This document shows, one piece after another, positions 38,382 to 47,687 of a stretch of DNA of 64,000 bases. The notes under the pieces are model-generated. The model was not told where the DNA came from. It worked only from the letters and a program-made list of their open reading frames with translations, and did not search any database. Location: the NCBI RefSeq assembly GCF_004519335.1, contig NZ_SOZD01000003.1, forward strand, positions 248,001 to 312,000, in the 5' to 3' direction. The position numbers and the translations under genes are program-made. Numbering within the stretch: position 1 is the stretch's first letter; each line of letters begins with the position of its first letter. Source of the DNA: Jiella endophytica (GTDB taxonomy: Bacteria; Pseudomonadota; Alphaproteobacteria; Rhizobiales; Rhizobiaceae).

Positions 38382-39891
38382 GGGCCGCCTCCCTCGCCTC
38401 GCCATCCAGCCCCATCGCCCGACGGACGATCGCCTCTTCGGTGACCGCCTCCCCGGACACCTCGCCGGCGATGCGGCCCGATCGCATCACGATCACCCGG
38501 TGGCAGAGGCCGATCACCTCGGACATTTCCGACGAGATGACGATCACCGCCTGCCCCTCGCGCGCCAGCTGATGGACGAAGGCATAGATCTGCTGCTTGG
38601 TGCCGATGTCGATGCCGCGGGTCGGCTCGTCGAGGATGACGATCTCCGGTTCGACCAGCATGGTCTTGGCGAGGAGCAGCTTCTGCTGGTTGCCGCCGGA
38701 GAGGTTGCCGACCGGCATGGTCTTCGAGGCGGCGCGGATGTCGAAACGCCGGATCGCCGCATCGAGCGCCGCCTCCTCGGCCTTTTCGTCGACGAAGATG
38801 CCGGAAAACCGGTCGAGACCGAGCAGCGTCAGGTTCTCCCGAAGGCCGTATTTCAGCAGCAGCCCGCGTCCCTTGCGGTCCTCGGTGAGATAGGCAAGGC
38901 CATGGCGGACGGCTTCCTTGGGCGAGGCGATGCGCACCACCTTGCCGGAGCGGCGGATCGTGCCCCGGGCACTGCGCAGCCCCATGATGCCTTCCATCAA
39001 TTCCGTACGCCCCGCCCCGACGAGACCGGCAAAGCCGAGGATCTCGCCGCGCCTCAGCTTGAAGGATGCGCTCTCGACATGACCCGGCACCTCGAAGTCC
39101 TCGACCGAGAGGACGACGTCGGCTGCGGTCTCCCCGGCCTTGGCCGGGAACAGATCGGAGAGTTCGCGTCCGACCATCAGCTCGGCCATGCGGTCCGGCG
39201 ACATTTCATCGACCCCGGCATGGGCGACAAGCGAGCCGTCGCGCAGCACCGTCACCTCGTCGGCCACACGGGCGATCTCGTCCAGCTTGTGGGAGGTGTA
39301 GAGGATGGCGACACCGGCCGCCTTCAGCCGCTCGATCTGGGCAAACAGCACCTCGGCCTCGCGGCCGGTCAGGACCGCCGTCGGCTCGTCCATGATCAGG
39401 ACGCGGGCGTTGCGGGCGAGCGCCTTGGCGATCTCCACCATCTGCTTCTGCGAAACCGAGAGGCGCGAGACCTCGAGACGCGTGTCGATCGGCGTCGCGA
39501 GCTCCTCGAGCAGGTTTCGCGCTCTTTCGCGCATGGCCTTGCGGTCGAGGAAAAAGCCGCGCCGCATCTCGCGGCCGAGAAAGATGTTGGCTTCGGCCGA
39601 GAGCTGCTCGGCGAGGTTGAATTCCTGATGGATGAGGACGATGCCGGCGCTTTCCGCAGCCTCGGAGTCGGCAAAATGCACCGGCTCGCCGAAGAACCGG
39701 ATCTCGCCGCCGGAGACCGGCTGATAGCCGGCGAGGCACTTCATCAGGGTGGACTTGCCGGCGCCGTTCTCGCCGACGAGGGCGTGGACCCGGCCCGGCG
39801 TCAGCGTGAAGTCGGCGCCATGCAGCACCTCGACCGGCCCGAAGGATTTTCGCACCCCGCGCGCTTCGAGGATGGGGCCCGGCCCGCTCAT
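38371..39891 (-). CDS. Sugar ABC transporter ATP-binding protein (two ATPase domains)
   Basis: A 506-residue tandem ATPase of the RbsA/XylG class. Domain 1 has Walker A GENGAGKSTLMK and Walker B LIMDEPTAVL, with a relaxed signature (LSVSQKQMVEIA). Domain 2 has the degenerate Walker A FAGLVGAGRTELME usual in this class, plus signature LSGGNQQKLLLAK and ILDEPTRGIDIGTK. The start is ATG at 39891 after AGGAAG; a GTG at 39900 is possible. It is the first gene of the transporter operon. An array of GAAGCGCTC motifs lies just upstream. Confidence 0.94.
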   Translation of the reverse strand: MSGPGPILEARGVRKSFGPVEVLHGADFTLTPGRVHALVGENGAGKSTLMKCLAGYQPVSGGEIRFFGEPVHFADSEAAESAGIVLIHQEFNLAEQLSAEANIFLGREMRRGFFLDRKAMRERARNLLEELATPIDTRLEVSRLSVSQKQMVEIAKALARNARVLIMDEPTAVLTGREAEVLFAQIERLKAAGVAILYTSHKLDEIARVADEVTVLRDGSLVAHAGVDEMSPDRMAELMVGRELSDLFPAKAGETAADVVLSVEDFEVPGHVESASFKLRRGEILGFAGLVGAGRTELMEGIMGLRSARGTIRRSGKVVRIASPKEAVRHGLAYLTEDRKGRGLLLKYGLRENLTLLGLDRFSGIFVDEKAEEAALDAAIRRFDIRAASKTMPVGNLSGGNQQKLLLAKTMLVEPEIVILDEPTRGIDIGTKQQIYAFVHQLAREGQAVIVISSEMSEVIGLCHRVIVMRSGRIAGEVSGEAVTEEAIVRRAMGLDGEAREAAHGS

Positions 39892-39915
39892 GCAGGGCAC
39901 TTCCTGGAGGCCTTT

Positions 39916-40053
39916 GAAGCGCTCGGTCGAAGGGCTGCTGAAGCGCTCGGTCGGAGACCATCGGAAGCGCTCGTGTCAAAAGCCGCAGAGGAAGAGTTCG
40001 GTCCCAAATCGGCTGGGGAAGCGCTCTTTTCACGAGTTACTGGGGAAGCGCTC
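39916..40053. repeat. Five GAAGCGCTC repeats upstream of the sugar ABC operon
   Basis: GAAGCGCTC occurs at 39916, 39940, 39964, 40018 and 40045. The first three are spaced exactly 24 bases. The nonamer contains the palindromic core AGCGCT found in LacI-family operators (AAGCGCTT). A second repeated string, GAGGAAGAG, follows copies 3 and 5. This could be a regulator-binding array or a decayed tandem repeat. Confidence 0.6.
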
Positions 40054-40103
40054 GTTCCAGGAGCGGCAGAGGAAGAGAGCCGCACGTCCCTCCCACACGC
40101 GGC

Positions 40104-40233
40104 CGTCATTCTCGGGCCCCGTCCCGAGAATCCAGAGATCGTCGGACGCCGTCTTTCGCCAGCCCCCACGCCGCAGAAGGCCATCGCTCCGGCAGCCGCC
40201 CCTGGATTCTCGGGACGGGGCCCGAGAATGACG
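40104..40233. repeat. Perfect 31-base inverted repeat pair (TCTCGGGCCCCGTCCCGAGA type)
   Basis: The unit at 40104-40134 (CGTCATTCTCGGGCCCCGTC continuing CCGAGAATCCA) is exactly complementary to 40203-40233. Each unit is itself a near-palindrome. The same paired architecture is seen at 32741-32893 with a different sequence. Confidence 0.85.
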
Positions 40234-40281
40234 AAGCGGTGGCTTTCGCGGGTCGTCGTCAGGCTTCGTCGCAAGCTGCGG

Positions 40282-40498
40282 CACACCCCCCTCTGCCCTG
40301 CCGGGCATCTCCCCCTCAAGGGGGGAGATTGTTCGGCGTCTCTCCTAAACGTCGGACGCGAATCTTGCGAGACCAGTTCTTTCGCCGCAGCTGTCGGAGC
40401 CGCCGATCTCCCAGGCGACAGGCACGGTTCCTTCGACACCAGCTTGTTTGCCGCAGCCATCGAAGCTGCCGATCTCCCCCCTTGAGGGGGAGATCGGT
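40282..40498. repeat. Two more CCCCTCTGCC-CTCCCCCTCAAGGGGG repeats in inverted orientation
   Basis: Copy 3 is at 40282-40330 (ACACCCCCCTCTGCCCTGCC then GGGCATCTCCCCCTCAAGG). A shorter inverted copy 4 is at 40470-40498 (GATCTCCCCCCTTGAGGGGG). They enclose a 66-base tandem duplication. Confidence 0.75.
40348..40479. repeat. Imperfect 66-base tandem duplication
   Basis: CGAGACCAG...TTCGCCGCAGC...GCCGATCTCCC at about 40368-40413 recurs as CGACACCAG...TTTGCCGCAGC...GCCGATCTCCC at 40434-40479, an offset of 66 bases throughout. The period is a multiple of three, but no gene is evident here. Confidence 0.65.
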
Positions 40499-40576
40499 GG
40501 GCGTCCATCCCCGACGACGGGTGCCATCTCGATGACGGCAGCTCTATACCTCCCTCACGCGAGCGGAAAGCGGAGA

Positions 40577-41746
40577 TCAAAGCGTCACCCAAGCGCCGTC
40601 CTTTTTCGACGAGGCGACGCAGGCCTCGATGAAGGCGAGGCCGTCGACGCCGTCCTCAATGGTCGGCAGGGCGATGCCGTCCGGCGGCGGGCGCCCATCG
40701 GAGGCGGCGCGGATCAACTCGGCCGCCTCGGCATAGATCGTCGCAAAGCCTTCCAGATAGCCTTCCGGATGGCCGGGTGGAATGCGGCTGACCGCCGCCG
40801 CCGCGGCATTGGCGCCGGCGCCGCCGCGGGTGAGAAGGCGCTTGGCCTGCCCAAGCGGCGTGTACCAGAGCCGGTTCGGCTCTTCCTGCGCCCATTCGAG
40901 CCCGCCGCTCTCGCCATAGACCCGCAATGTCAGGCCGTTCTCGTTGCCGACGGCGACCTGGCTCGCCCAGAGCATGCCCTTCGCCCCGCCGGAAAAACGC
41001 AGCAGCATCGAGGCGTTGTCGTCGAGCTTGCGGCCGGAAACGAAGCTCGAAAGATCCGCCGAAAGTTTTTCGACCCTCAACCCGGTCACGTAGCAGGCGA
41101 GATTGTGGGCATGGGTGCCGATGTCGCCGATCGCCCCGCCCGCACCGGCCTTTGCCGGATCGACCCGCCAGCCGGCCTGTTTCGAGCCGGTGTCCTCGGC
41201 GCGCTCCGCCAGCCAGTCCTGGGCATATTCGGCGACGACGACGCGGATCTTGCCGAGATCGCCATTCGCCACCATCGCCCGCGCCTGGCGGATCATCGGA
41301 TAGCCGGTATAGTTGTGGGTGAGGATGAAGACCTTGCCCGAGCGCTTCGCGATCTCGGCAAGCTCCTTCGCCTCGGCCAGCGTCGTCGTCATCGGCTTGT
41401 CGCAGATGACGTGGAAGCCGGCCTGAAGGAAGGTCTTCGCCACCGGAAAATGCATGTGGTTCGGCGTGACGATCGCCACAGCCTCGATGCCGTCGTCCCT
41501 TGCCTTTTCCTTCTCGGCCATCGCCTCGTAGGAGCCGTAGCTGCGCTCAGGATCGAGCCCGATCTCGCGCGCCGAGGCCAGCGCCTTTTCCGGCGTCGAG
41601 GAGAGTGCGCCGGCGACGAGCTCGAACTTGTCGTCGATGCGGCTGGCGATCCGATGAACCCCGCCGATGAAGGCGCCCTGCCCGCCGCCGACCATGCCGA
41701 GGCGAATGCGCCCGGAAAATCCCTCGCCGCGTCCTTCGATGGCCAT
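40577..41746 (-). CDS. Gfo/Idh/MocA family oxidoreductase
   Basis: A 389-residue NAD(P)-dependent sugar or inositol dehydrogenase-like protein: Rossmann motif RLGMVGGGQGAFIGGVHR, IVTPNHMHFPVAKTFLQAG, the catalytic-lysine motif HVICDKPMTTTLAEA and GGAIGDIGTHAHNLACYV with a histidine. It starts 12 bases after the isomerase/epimerase gene, so the two form a unit upstream of the pentose transporter. Substrate is unknown; oxidation of a pentose, inositol or keto-sugar is possible. Confidence 0.9.
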   Translation of the reverse strand: MAIEGRGEGFSGRIRLGMVGGGQGAFIGGVHRIASRIDDKFELVAGALSSTPEKALASAREIGLDPERSYGSYEAMAEKEKARDDGIEAVAIVTPNHMHFPVAKTFLQAGFHVICDKPMTTTLAEAKELAEIAKRSGKVFILTHNYTGYPMIRQARAMVANGDLGKIRVVVAEYAQDWLAERAEDTGSKQAGWRVDPAKAGAGGAIGDIGTHAHNLACYVTGLRVEKLSADLSSFVSGRKLDDNASMLLRFSGGAKGMLWASQVAVGNENGLTLRVYGESGGLEWAQEEPNRLWYTPLGQAKRLLTRGGAGANAAAAAVSRIPPGHPEGYLEGFATIYAEAAELIRAASDGRPPPDGIALPTIEDGVDGLAFIEACVASSKKDGAWVTL

Positions 41747-41758
41747 CGCCGTCTCCCT

Positions 41759-42817
41759 TCAGTCCGAAATGCCAAGCATGCGCTTGTTCGCCGCCTCATC
41801 AGTTCCACCAGAGGCGAAATCGTCGAAGGCCTTTTCGGTGACGGTGATGATGTGATTGGCGATGAAGGGCGCGCCCTCGGCGGCGCCCTGCTCGGCGTCC
41901 TTGATGGCGCATTCCCATTCGAGGACCGCCCAGGAGTCGTAGTCGTATTCGGCAAGCTTCGAAAAGATCGCGGCGAAATCCACTTGCCCGTCGCCGAGGG
42001 ATCGGAACCGCCCGGCCCGTTTCAGCCAGGGCTGGTAGCCGGAATAGACGCCCTGCCGGCCGGTCGGGTTGAACTCCGCGTCCTTGACGTGAAAGGCGCA
42101 GATCCGCTCGTGATAGATGTCGATGAAGTCGACATAGTCGAGCATCTGCAGGACGAAATGCGACGGGTCGTAGTTGATCTGGCAGCGTGGATGGTCGTCG
42201 CAGGCTTCGAGGAACATCTCGAAGGTCGCGCCGTCGAAGACGTCCTCGCCGGGATGGATCTCGTAGCCGACGTCGCAGCCGACTTCATCGAAGGCGTTCA
42301 GGATCGGCACCCAGCGCCTGGCGAGTTCTTCAAAAGCGGTGTCGATCAGGCCCGCCGGGCGCTGCGGCCAGGGATAGAGAAACGGCCAGGCGAGCGCGCC
42401 CGGGAAGGTCACATGGCTCGAAAAGCCGAAATGGCCCGACGCCTTCGCCGCCATCTTCAGCTGCCCCACCGCCCATTCCTGCCGGGCCTTCGGATTGCCG
42501 CGCACCTCGGGGGCCGCAAAGCCGTCGAAGGCCTCGTCGAAGGCTGGATGGACGGCGACGAGCTGGCCCTGGAGATGGGTGGAAAGGTCGGTGATCTCGA
42601 CGCCGGCGTCGCGGCAGATGCCGGCGACCTCGTCGCAATAGGTTTTCGATTCCGCCGCCTTGGCCAGATCGAACAGCCGGGCGTCCCATGTCGGGATCTG
42701 CACGCCCTTGTAGCCGTGGCCGGCGGCCCAGCCGGCGATCAACTTCAGGTCGTTGAACGGCGCGGAATCGCCGGCAAACTGGGTGAGGAAGATCCCCGGT
42801 CCCTTCATCGTCTTCAT
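41759..42817 (-). CDS. Sugar phosphate isomerase/epimerase family protein
   Basis: A 352-residue TIM-barrel protein of the xylose-isomerase-like AP-endonuclease-2 superfamily. Metal-ligand candidates are visible in DVGYEIHPGEDVFDG, QINYDPSHFV, CAFHVKDAEF and WAVLEWECAI. The ATG at 42817 follows GGGAGGACATC. The pair of this gene and the Gfo/Idh gene is common in carbohydrate catabolic loci of rhizobia. The exact substrate is not evident. Confidence 0.9.
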   Translation of the reverse strand: MKTMKGPGIFLTQFAGDSAPFNDLKLIAGWAAGHGYKGVQIPTWDARLFDLAKAAESKTYCDEVAGICRDAGVEITDLSTHLQGQLVAVHPAFDEAFDGFAAPEVRGNPKARQEWAVGQLKMAAKASGHFGFSSHVTFPGALAWPFLYPWPQRPAGLIDTAFEELARRWVPILNAFDEVGCDVGYEIHPGEDVFDGATFEMFLEACDDHPRCQINYDPSHFVLQMLDYVDFIDIYHERICAFHVKDAEFNPTGRQGVYSGYQPWLKRAGRFRSLGDGQVDFAAIFSKLAEYDYDSWAVLEWECAIKDAEQGAAEGAPFIANHIITVTEKAFDDFASGGTDEAANKRMLGISD

Positions 42818-43089
42818 GATGTCCTCCCAACCGCGCATCCATCGGATACGCCCTGCCCGGCCGCGCTTCTTCGTTGCAGTCCCGGCGGGAGGAATTTGGC
42901 ACGAGCCGCGAATGATTTGAAGAGCCGTCGATCCGATCGTCGATCTCCGAGACGTTGCCCCTGCCGGTGGAAAACACGTCACGGCAACGCTTTGGCCATG
43001 GCCCATGGTTTGCCGGCCCCGATCGACTCGACTAGAACGAGGCGACAGGCAGACGGCGCCAGACGCGCCCGGCGGAGCGGAGACAAGCC

Positions 43090-44970
43090 TTGCCCATCGT
43101 CCAGCTCGACGAGCATCTGATCGACCAGATCGCCGCCGGCGAGGTGGTCGAACGGCCGGCGAGCGTCGTCAAGGAACTGGTCGAGAACGCCATCGACGCC
43201 GGCGCGACCCGCATTGAGATCGCGACAGCCGGCGGCGGCAAGACCCTCCTCAGGGTCACCGACGATGGCTGCGGCATTCCCGAAGGCGAGCTTCTCCTCG
43301 CCGTGCGCCGCCACTGCACCTCGAAGCTTTCAGGCGGCCTCGAGGAGATCGCCACCCTCGGTTTCCGGGGCGAGGCGCTGCCCTCGATCGGCTCCGTCGC
43401 CAGGCTGTCGCTGCGCTCGCGCGCCGCCGGCGCCGGCGAGGCCTTCGAGATCGCCGTCGATCACGGCCATTGCGACGGGCCACGGCCGACCGCGCTTTCC
43501 CGCGGCACCGTCGTCGAGGTGCGCGATCTCTTCCATTCGGTGCCGGCGCGGCTGAAGTTTCTCAAGAGCGAGCGGGCGGAATCCTCGGCGATCACCGACG
43601 TCGTCAGGCGGCTCGCCCTCGCCGAGCCGGAGGTGCGCTTCGAGATTTCCGGGCCGGACCGCACGGCGACGGTGTTCGAGGCGGCCCGCGACATGGCCGA
43701 GCGGATCGCCCAGGTGGTCGGCGGCGACTTCACCGGCAATGCCGTTGCGATCGACGCGGCCCGCGAGGATATCCGGCTGTCGGGCCTTGCCGGCCTGCCG
43801 ACCTATTCGCGCGGCAATTCGCTGCAGCAGTTCCTCTTCGTCAACGGCCGACCGGTGCGCGACAAGATGCTGGTCTCGGCGCTCAGGGGCGGCTATGCCG
43901 ACGTGATGGCCAAGGACCGCCACCCGGTCGCCGTCCTGTTCATCACCCTCGATCCCGCTCTTGTTGACGTCAATGTCCATCCGGCCAAGGCCGACGTCCG
44001 GTTTCGCGATCCCGGCCTCGTGCGCGGGCTGATCGTCGGGGCGCTGCGCCAGGCCTTTGCCGAGGCAGGGCTGCGCTCGTCCAGCGAGGGGACGGCGGGC
44101 ATCCTCGCCCGCATGCGCGCCAAGGCCGGCGAGGTCACCCCGGCGCCGCGCCGCTTCGAGGGCTTTGCCCCCGGCGGCTTTGCGGCGCCCCGGCAGACGC
44201 CCTTCGACGCCGGTGCCTCGCCCTACCGGCCCCTGGCGCCTCGATCGGAGACCGCGACGCTGGAGCGCGGCACTGCCGCCTCCGACGCAGGCTTCAGGCC
44301 GAACGGCCTTGATGAGGACGCCGTGACCTATGAGGCCGGCGCGGCGAGCCCCGTTATCGCGACGAGCGGCGAGACGCAGCCGGCGGAAGACTTTCCCCTC
44401 GGCGCGGCGCGGGCGCAGCTCCACGGCAACTACATCGTCGCCGAGACCGACAAGGGCCTCGTCATCGTCGACCAGCACGCCGCCCACGAGCGGCTCGTCT
44501 ACGAGGCATTGAAGGAGGCGCTGCACGGCAAGGCGCTGGCCTCGCAGATGCTGCTCATTCCGGAGATCGTCGATCTTTCGGCCGACGACGCCGAGCGGCT
44601 GGCGGAGAATGCCGCCGATCTCGCCGCCCTCGGCCTGCATCTCGAGCGCTTCGGCCCCGCCGCGATCGCCGTCAGGGAGACCCCGGCCATCCTCGGCCAG
44701 ACCGACATCCAGAAGCTGGTGCGCGACCTTGCCGACGAGCTCGCCGAATTCGGCACGAAGGATTCGGTGAAGAGCCGGATCGACCATGTCGCCGCGACCA
44801 TCGCCTGTCATGGCTCGGTGCGTTCCGGCCGCGTCCTCAAGCTCGACGAGATGAACGCGCTGCTGCGCGAGATGGAGCGCACGCCCTCGGCAAGCCAGTG
44901 CAACCACGGCCGGCCGACCTTCATCGAGCTCGGCCTTGCCGACATCGAGAAGCTGTTCGGCCGCCGGTAG
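43090..44970 (+). CDS. mutL: DNA mismatch repair protein MutL (endonuclease type)
   Basis: ATP-dependent coordinator of mismatch repair. The 626-residue product has the GHKL ATPase motifs ([43 protein letters not shown]), [13 protein letters not shown], a Pro/Ala/Gly-rich linker (about 330-430), and a C-terminal dimerisation domain with the endonuclease motif [21 protein letters not shown] and QCNHGRPTF. It is therefore a nicking MutL, as expected where MutH is absent. The start appears to be TTG at 43090 (TTG-CCC-ATC) after CGGAGA; no ATG fits. Confidence 0.95.
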   Translation: MPIVQLDEHLIDQIAAGEVVERPASVVKELVENAIDAGATRIEIATAGGGKTLLRVTDDGCGIPEGELLLAVRRHCTSKLSGGLEEIATLGFRGEALPSIGSVARLSLRSRAAGAGEAFEIAVDHGHCDGPRPTALSRGTVVEVRDLFHSVPARLKFLKSERAESSAITDVVRRLALAEPEVRFEISGPDRTATVFEAARDMAERIAQVVGGDFTGNAVAIDAAREDIRLSGLAGLPTYSRGNSLQQFLFVNGRPVRDKMLVSALRGGYADVMAKDRHPVAVLFITLDPALVDVNVHPAKADVRFRDPGLVRGLIVGALRQAFAEAGLRSSSEGTAGILARMRAKAGEVTPAPRRFEGFAPGGFAAPRQTPFDAGASPYRPLAPRSETATLERGTAASDAGFRPNGLDEDAVTYEAGAASPVIATSGETQPAEDFPLGAARAQLHGNYIVAETDKGLVIVDQHAAHERLVYEALKEALHGKALASQMLLIPEIVDLSADDAERLAENAADLAALGLHLERFGPAAIAVRETPAILGQTDIQKLVRDLADELAEFGTKDSVKSRIDHVAATIACHGSVRSGRVLKLDEMNALLREMERTPSASQCNHGRPTFIELGLADIEKLFGRR

Positions 44971-45063
44971 CGGTTTGATTTTCCGCCGCGAAGGGCGTAG
45001 TGCCGCTTCGAATTTCGCGCCGCCGCCCGGCCGGCGGGAAGCCGCATCCGATCCGAGGACGAC

Positions 45064-45273
45064 ATGAACCGTTTCGAAAATTCCGGTGAGGCGAAGCTGC
45101 GCTACGGCACCCCCGACTTCCAGGTCATTCGGGCCGGGTCCTATGTGCGCTGCGCCGTCTCCGGCGAAGCGATCCCCCTCGATCTGTTGAAATATTGGAG
45201 CGTCGAGCGCCAAGAGCCCTATGCCGACGCGGCCACCGCCTTCAAGCGCGAGATCGAGATGCGCAAGGCCTGA
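45064..45273 (+). CDS. DUF2093 domain-containing protein
   Basis: A 69-residue conserved alphaproteobacterial protein: FENSGEAKLRYGTPDFQVIRAG, YVRCAVSGEAIPLDLLKYWSVERQEPY. The cysteine and 'SGEAIPL' hint at a small zinc or strand-rich fold, but function is unknown. It follows mutL by 93 bases and may be co-transcribed. Confidence 0.9.
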   Translation: MNRFENSGEAKLRYGTPDFQVIRAGSYVRCAVSGEAIPLDLLKYWSVERQEPYADAATAFKREIEMRKA

Positions 45274-45306
45274 AAGGCCGCGGCTTTGCCGTCTTTCGAA
45301 AAGGCG

Positions 45307-46359
45307 TCAGGTCCTCGGCGCCCACCGCCGCCGCTCGAAGGCGGCGAGGGTCTCGCGGATGATGCGCTCGGCCTGGGCGGGTGATGAAAATTCCAGCGCC
45401 ACGTCGAGCACCGCGCAGTTTCCGGCAAATTCCCGCGCCGCCTCGCTGCCGGTCGCAAGCCTGACGGCGTCCTTCGCCGTCGTCGTCAGGATCAGGCCTT
45501 CGCGCGCCGCGGTCTCGGTGAGATCGTAGAGTTCGCTGTCGGTAAAGCCGTGATGGTCGGGAAAGTCCCGGGTCTCGGCGACTTCCGCCCCGAGCTCGGC
45601 GAGCGAGGCGTAGAACTTTTCAGGGTCGGCGATGCCGGCAAAGGCAAGCAGCCGCTCGCCGATCAGGATCTGCCGCGATTTCGGCACCAGCCGCGCCGAA
45701 AAGATCGGCCGGCCGGCCCGCGCCATCATCCGCAGCGGCCGGCTCGCCGCCTCCCCGTCGCCGATCACCAGCAGCGCGTCGGCATGGGCGATCTGGTCGG
45801 TGAGCGGCGCCCGCAGCGGCCCCGCCGGAATGACCCGGCCATTGCCGATGCCGCGCCGCGCGTCGAGGGCGATCAGCGCGAAGTCGATCTTCAGCCGCTG
45901 GCTCTGGAAGCCGTCATCCATGATGACGAAGTCGATGTCGTGCTCGGACGACAAGAGCGCCAGCGCCGCCGCCCGGTTCGCCGCGACGGCGGTCGGCGCC
46001 ACCTTTGCCAGGAGCAGCGGCTCGTCGCCGACCTCGCGCACACCGTGGCGGTCAGGATCGACGATCATCGCCCTTCGCGCCCGGCGGCCATGACCGCGTG
46101 AGACGAAGCCCGGTCGGCGCCCCGCCGCCAGCGCCGCCTGGCCGAGCGCCAGCGCCGTCGGCGTCTTGCCCCCACCGCCGGCGGTGAAATTGCCGATGCA
46201 GAGCACCGGCAGGTCGAAGGCGGTCCGCTCGCCGCGCGAAAGGTTGCGCCCCGCCGCAGCGCCGTAGAGCCCGGCCAAGGGAGCGAGCATGCGCGAGGGC
46301 ACCGAAGGCTCCTGCCACCAGAAGGACGGGGCCCGCGCTTTCACCCTGGCTCCCGTCAC
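45307..46359 (-). CDS. lpxK: Tetraacyldisaccharide 4'-kinase LpxK
   Basis: Phosphorylates the 4' position of the lipid A precursor at the inner membrane. The 350-residue protein has APSFWW near the start, the P-loop NFTAGGGGKTPTALAL, VSRGHGR, VGDEPLLLA, MDDGFQS and DHHGFTDSEL. The GTG start at 46359 overlaps the waaA stop as GTGA. It is the last gene of the lipid A/Kdo operon. Confidence 0.93.
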   Translation of the reverse strand: MTGARVKARAPSFWWQEPSVPSRMLAPLAGLYGAAAGRNLSRGERTAFDLPVLCIGNFTAGGGGKTPTALALGQAALAAGRRPGFVSRGHGRRARRAMIVDPDRHGVREVGDEPLLLAKVAPTAVAANRAAALALLSSEHDIDFVIMDDGFQSQRLKIDFALIALDARRGIGNGRVIPAGPLRAPLTDQIAHADALLVIGDGEAASRPLRMMARAGRPIFSARLVPKSRQILIGERLLAFAGIADPEKFYASLAELGAEVAETRDFPDHHGFTDSELYDLTETAAREGLILTTTAKDAVRLATGSEAAREFAGNCAVLDVALEFSSPAQAERIIRETLAAFERRRWAPRT

Positions 46360-47687
46360 CGGCCATTGCCGGCGCGGTTGCGCCGTTCCAGACTGACCGA
46401 CAGGCGCAGCGGATGCAGGAAGGGATCGAGCGCCGCATGGGTGCGCTCCAGCGCGCCCCGCATCTCGCCGACCGACTTCAGCGCCGCCCGCGACATCGCC
46501 ATGCGCTGGATCGGATCGACCAGCAGTCCGTCGATCTGGGCGGCGAGGCTGTCGGTGTCGCGGACGATGCGGGCCCCGCCGTTCCGCAGCAGCCGCTGAT
46601 AGGTGTCGCGGAAATTCTGCACGAAGCGGCCGGTCAGGATGCCGGTCGCCAGCATCGCCGCCTCGATCGGGTTCTGGCCGCCCTGGCCGGTGATCGACTT
46701 GCCGACGAAGGTGATGTCGGTGAGCCGCAGATAGACGCCGAGTTCACCCATCGTGTCGCCGAGATAGATGTCGGTGCCGGCGTCGGGTAGCTCGCCGAGG
46801 CTGCGGCGCTTCACGACCAGGCCCTTGTCGCCGAGCGTCCTGGCGATGGCGTCGCCGCGATCGGGATGGCGCGGCACGATGATGGTGACGAGCCCCTCGT
46901 GCCGCCATTTCAGCTGGGCGTGCACCGCCGCGACGATCTCCTCCTCGCCGGGATGGGTCGAGATCGCCGCAAATCGCGGACGCCCGCCGAGCGCCGCCGA
47001 AAGCGCATCGAGCGCCTCGGCATCGACCGGGAGCGGCTCGGCGTCTGCCTTGAGATTGCCCGCCACCGTCACCGCCGGCGCGCCGAGCAGGCGGTACCGC
47101 TCGCCGTCGACGTCGGACTGAGCGACGACATGGGCGAAGGTTTCAAACAGCGCCTCGGCGAGGCGCGGCTTCGACTTCCAGCGCTGGTAGGAGCGGTCGG
47201 ACAGCCGGGCATTGACGAGGATCTGCGGGATGCGCCGGGTCGCCAGTTCGTGGATGGTCAGCGGCCAGATCTCGCTTTCCGCAACGATCGCCAGATCCGG
47301 CTGCCAGTGCTTCAGAAACCGCCGGACCGCCGGCTTCACGTCGAGCGGGACATATTGGTGGATGACGCAATCGGCGAGCCGATCCTCGACGAGCTTTGCC
47401 GAGCTCATGGTGCCGGTGGTCATTACCACTGCGATGCCGTCCTCGGCGATCGCCCGCACCAGCGGCATCACCGCGAGGCTCTCGCCGACGCTCGCCGCAT
47501 GCACCCAGACGAGGGGACCTGCCTCCGGCCGCGGCCGGCCGGCAAAGCCGTAGCGTTCCTTGAGGCGCTGCCTGTCCTCCTTGCCGCGGGAGACCCGCCA
47601 ACCGACATAGGGCCGCAGAAACGGATAGGCGAAGACCCCGGCGAGACGGTAGGCGACGAAGGCGCCTCTGGTCATCAGGTCGCTCAC
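46356..47687 (-). CDS. waaA: Kdo transferase WaaA
   Basis: Transfers 3-deoxy-D-manno-octulosonate to lipid IVA. The 443-residue GT30 protein shows an N-terminal membrane anchor, VWVHAASVGESLAVMPLV with the catalytic glutamate, VAESEIWPLTI, ILVNARLSDRSYQRW, STHPGEEEIV, PRHPDR and SITGQGGQNPIEAAML. The start is GTG at 47687, overlapping the acyltransferase stop as GTGA. Confidence 0.94.
   Translation of the reverse strand: MSDLMTRGAFVAYRLAGVFAYPFLRPYVGWRVSRGKEDRQRLKERYGFAGRPRPEAGPLVWVHAASVGESLAVMPLVRAIAEDGIAVVMTTGTMSSAKLVEDRLADCVIHQYVPLDVKPAVRRFLKHWQPDLAIVAESEIWPLTIHELATRRIPQILVNARLSDRSYQRWKSKPRLAEALFETFAHVVAQSDVDGERYRLLGAPAVTVAGNLKADAEPLPVDAEALDALSAALGGRPRFAAISTHPGEEEIVAAVHAQLKWRHEGLVTIIVPRHPDRGDAIARTLGDKGLVVKRRSLGELPDAGTDIYLGDTMGELGVYLRLTDITFVGKSITGQGGQNPIEAAMLATGILTGRFVQNFRDTYQRLLRNGGARIVRDTDSLAAQIDGLLVDPIQRMAMSRAALKSVGEMRGALERTHAALDPFLHPLRLSVSLERRNRAGNGR

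Noticed and set aside
40448-43120. 890-codon plus-strand frame
   Set aside because: Shadow of the Gfo/Idh and epimerase genes; no family-like sequence.
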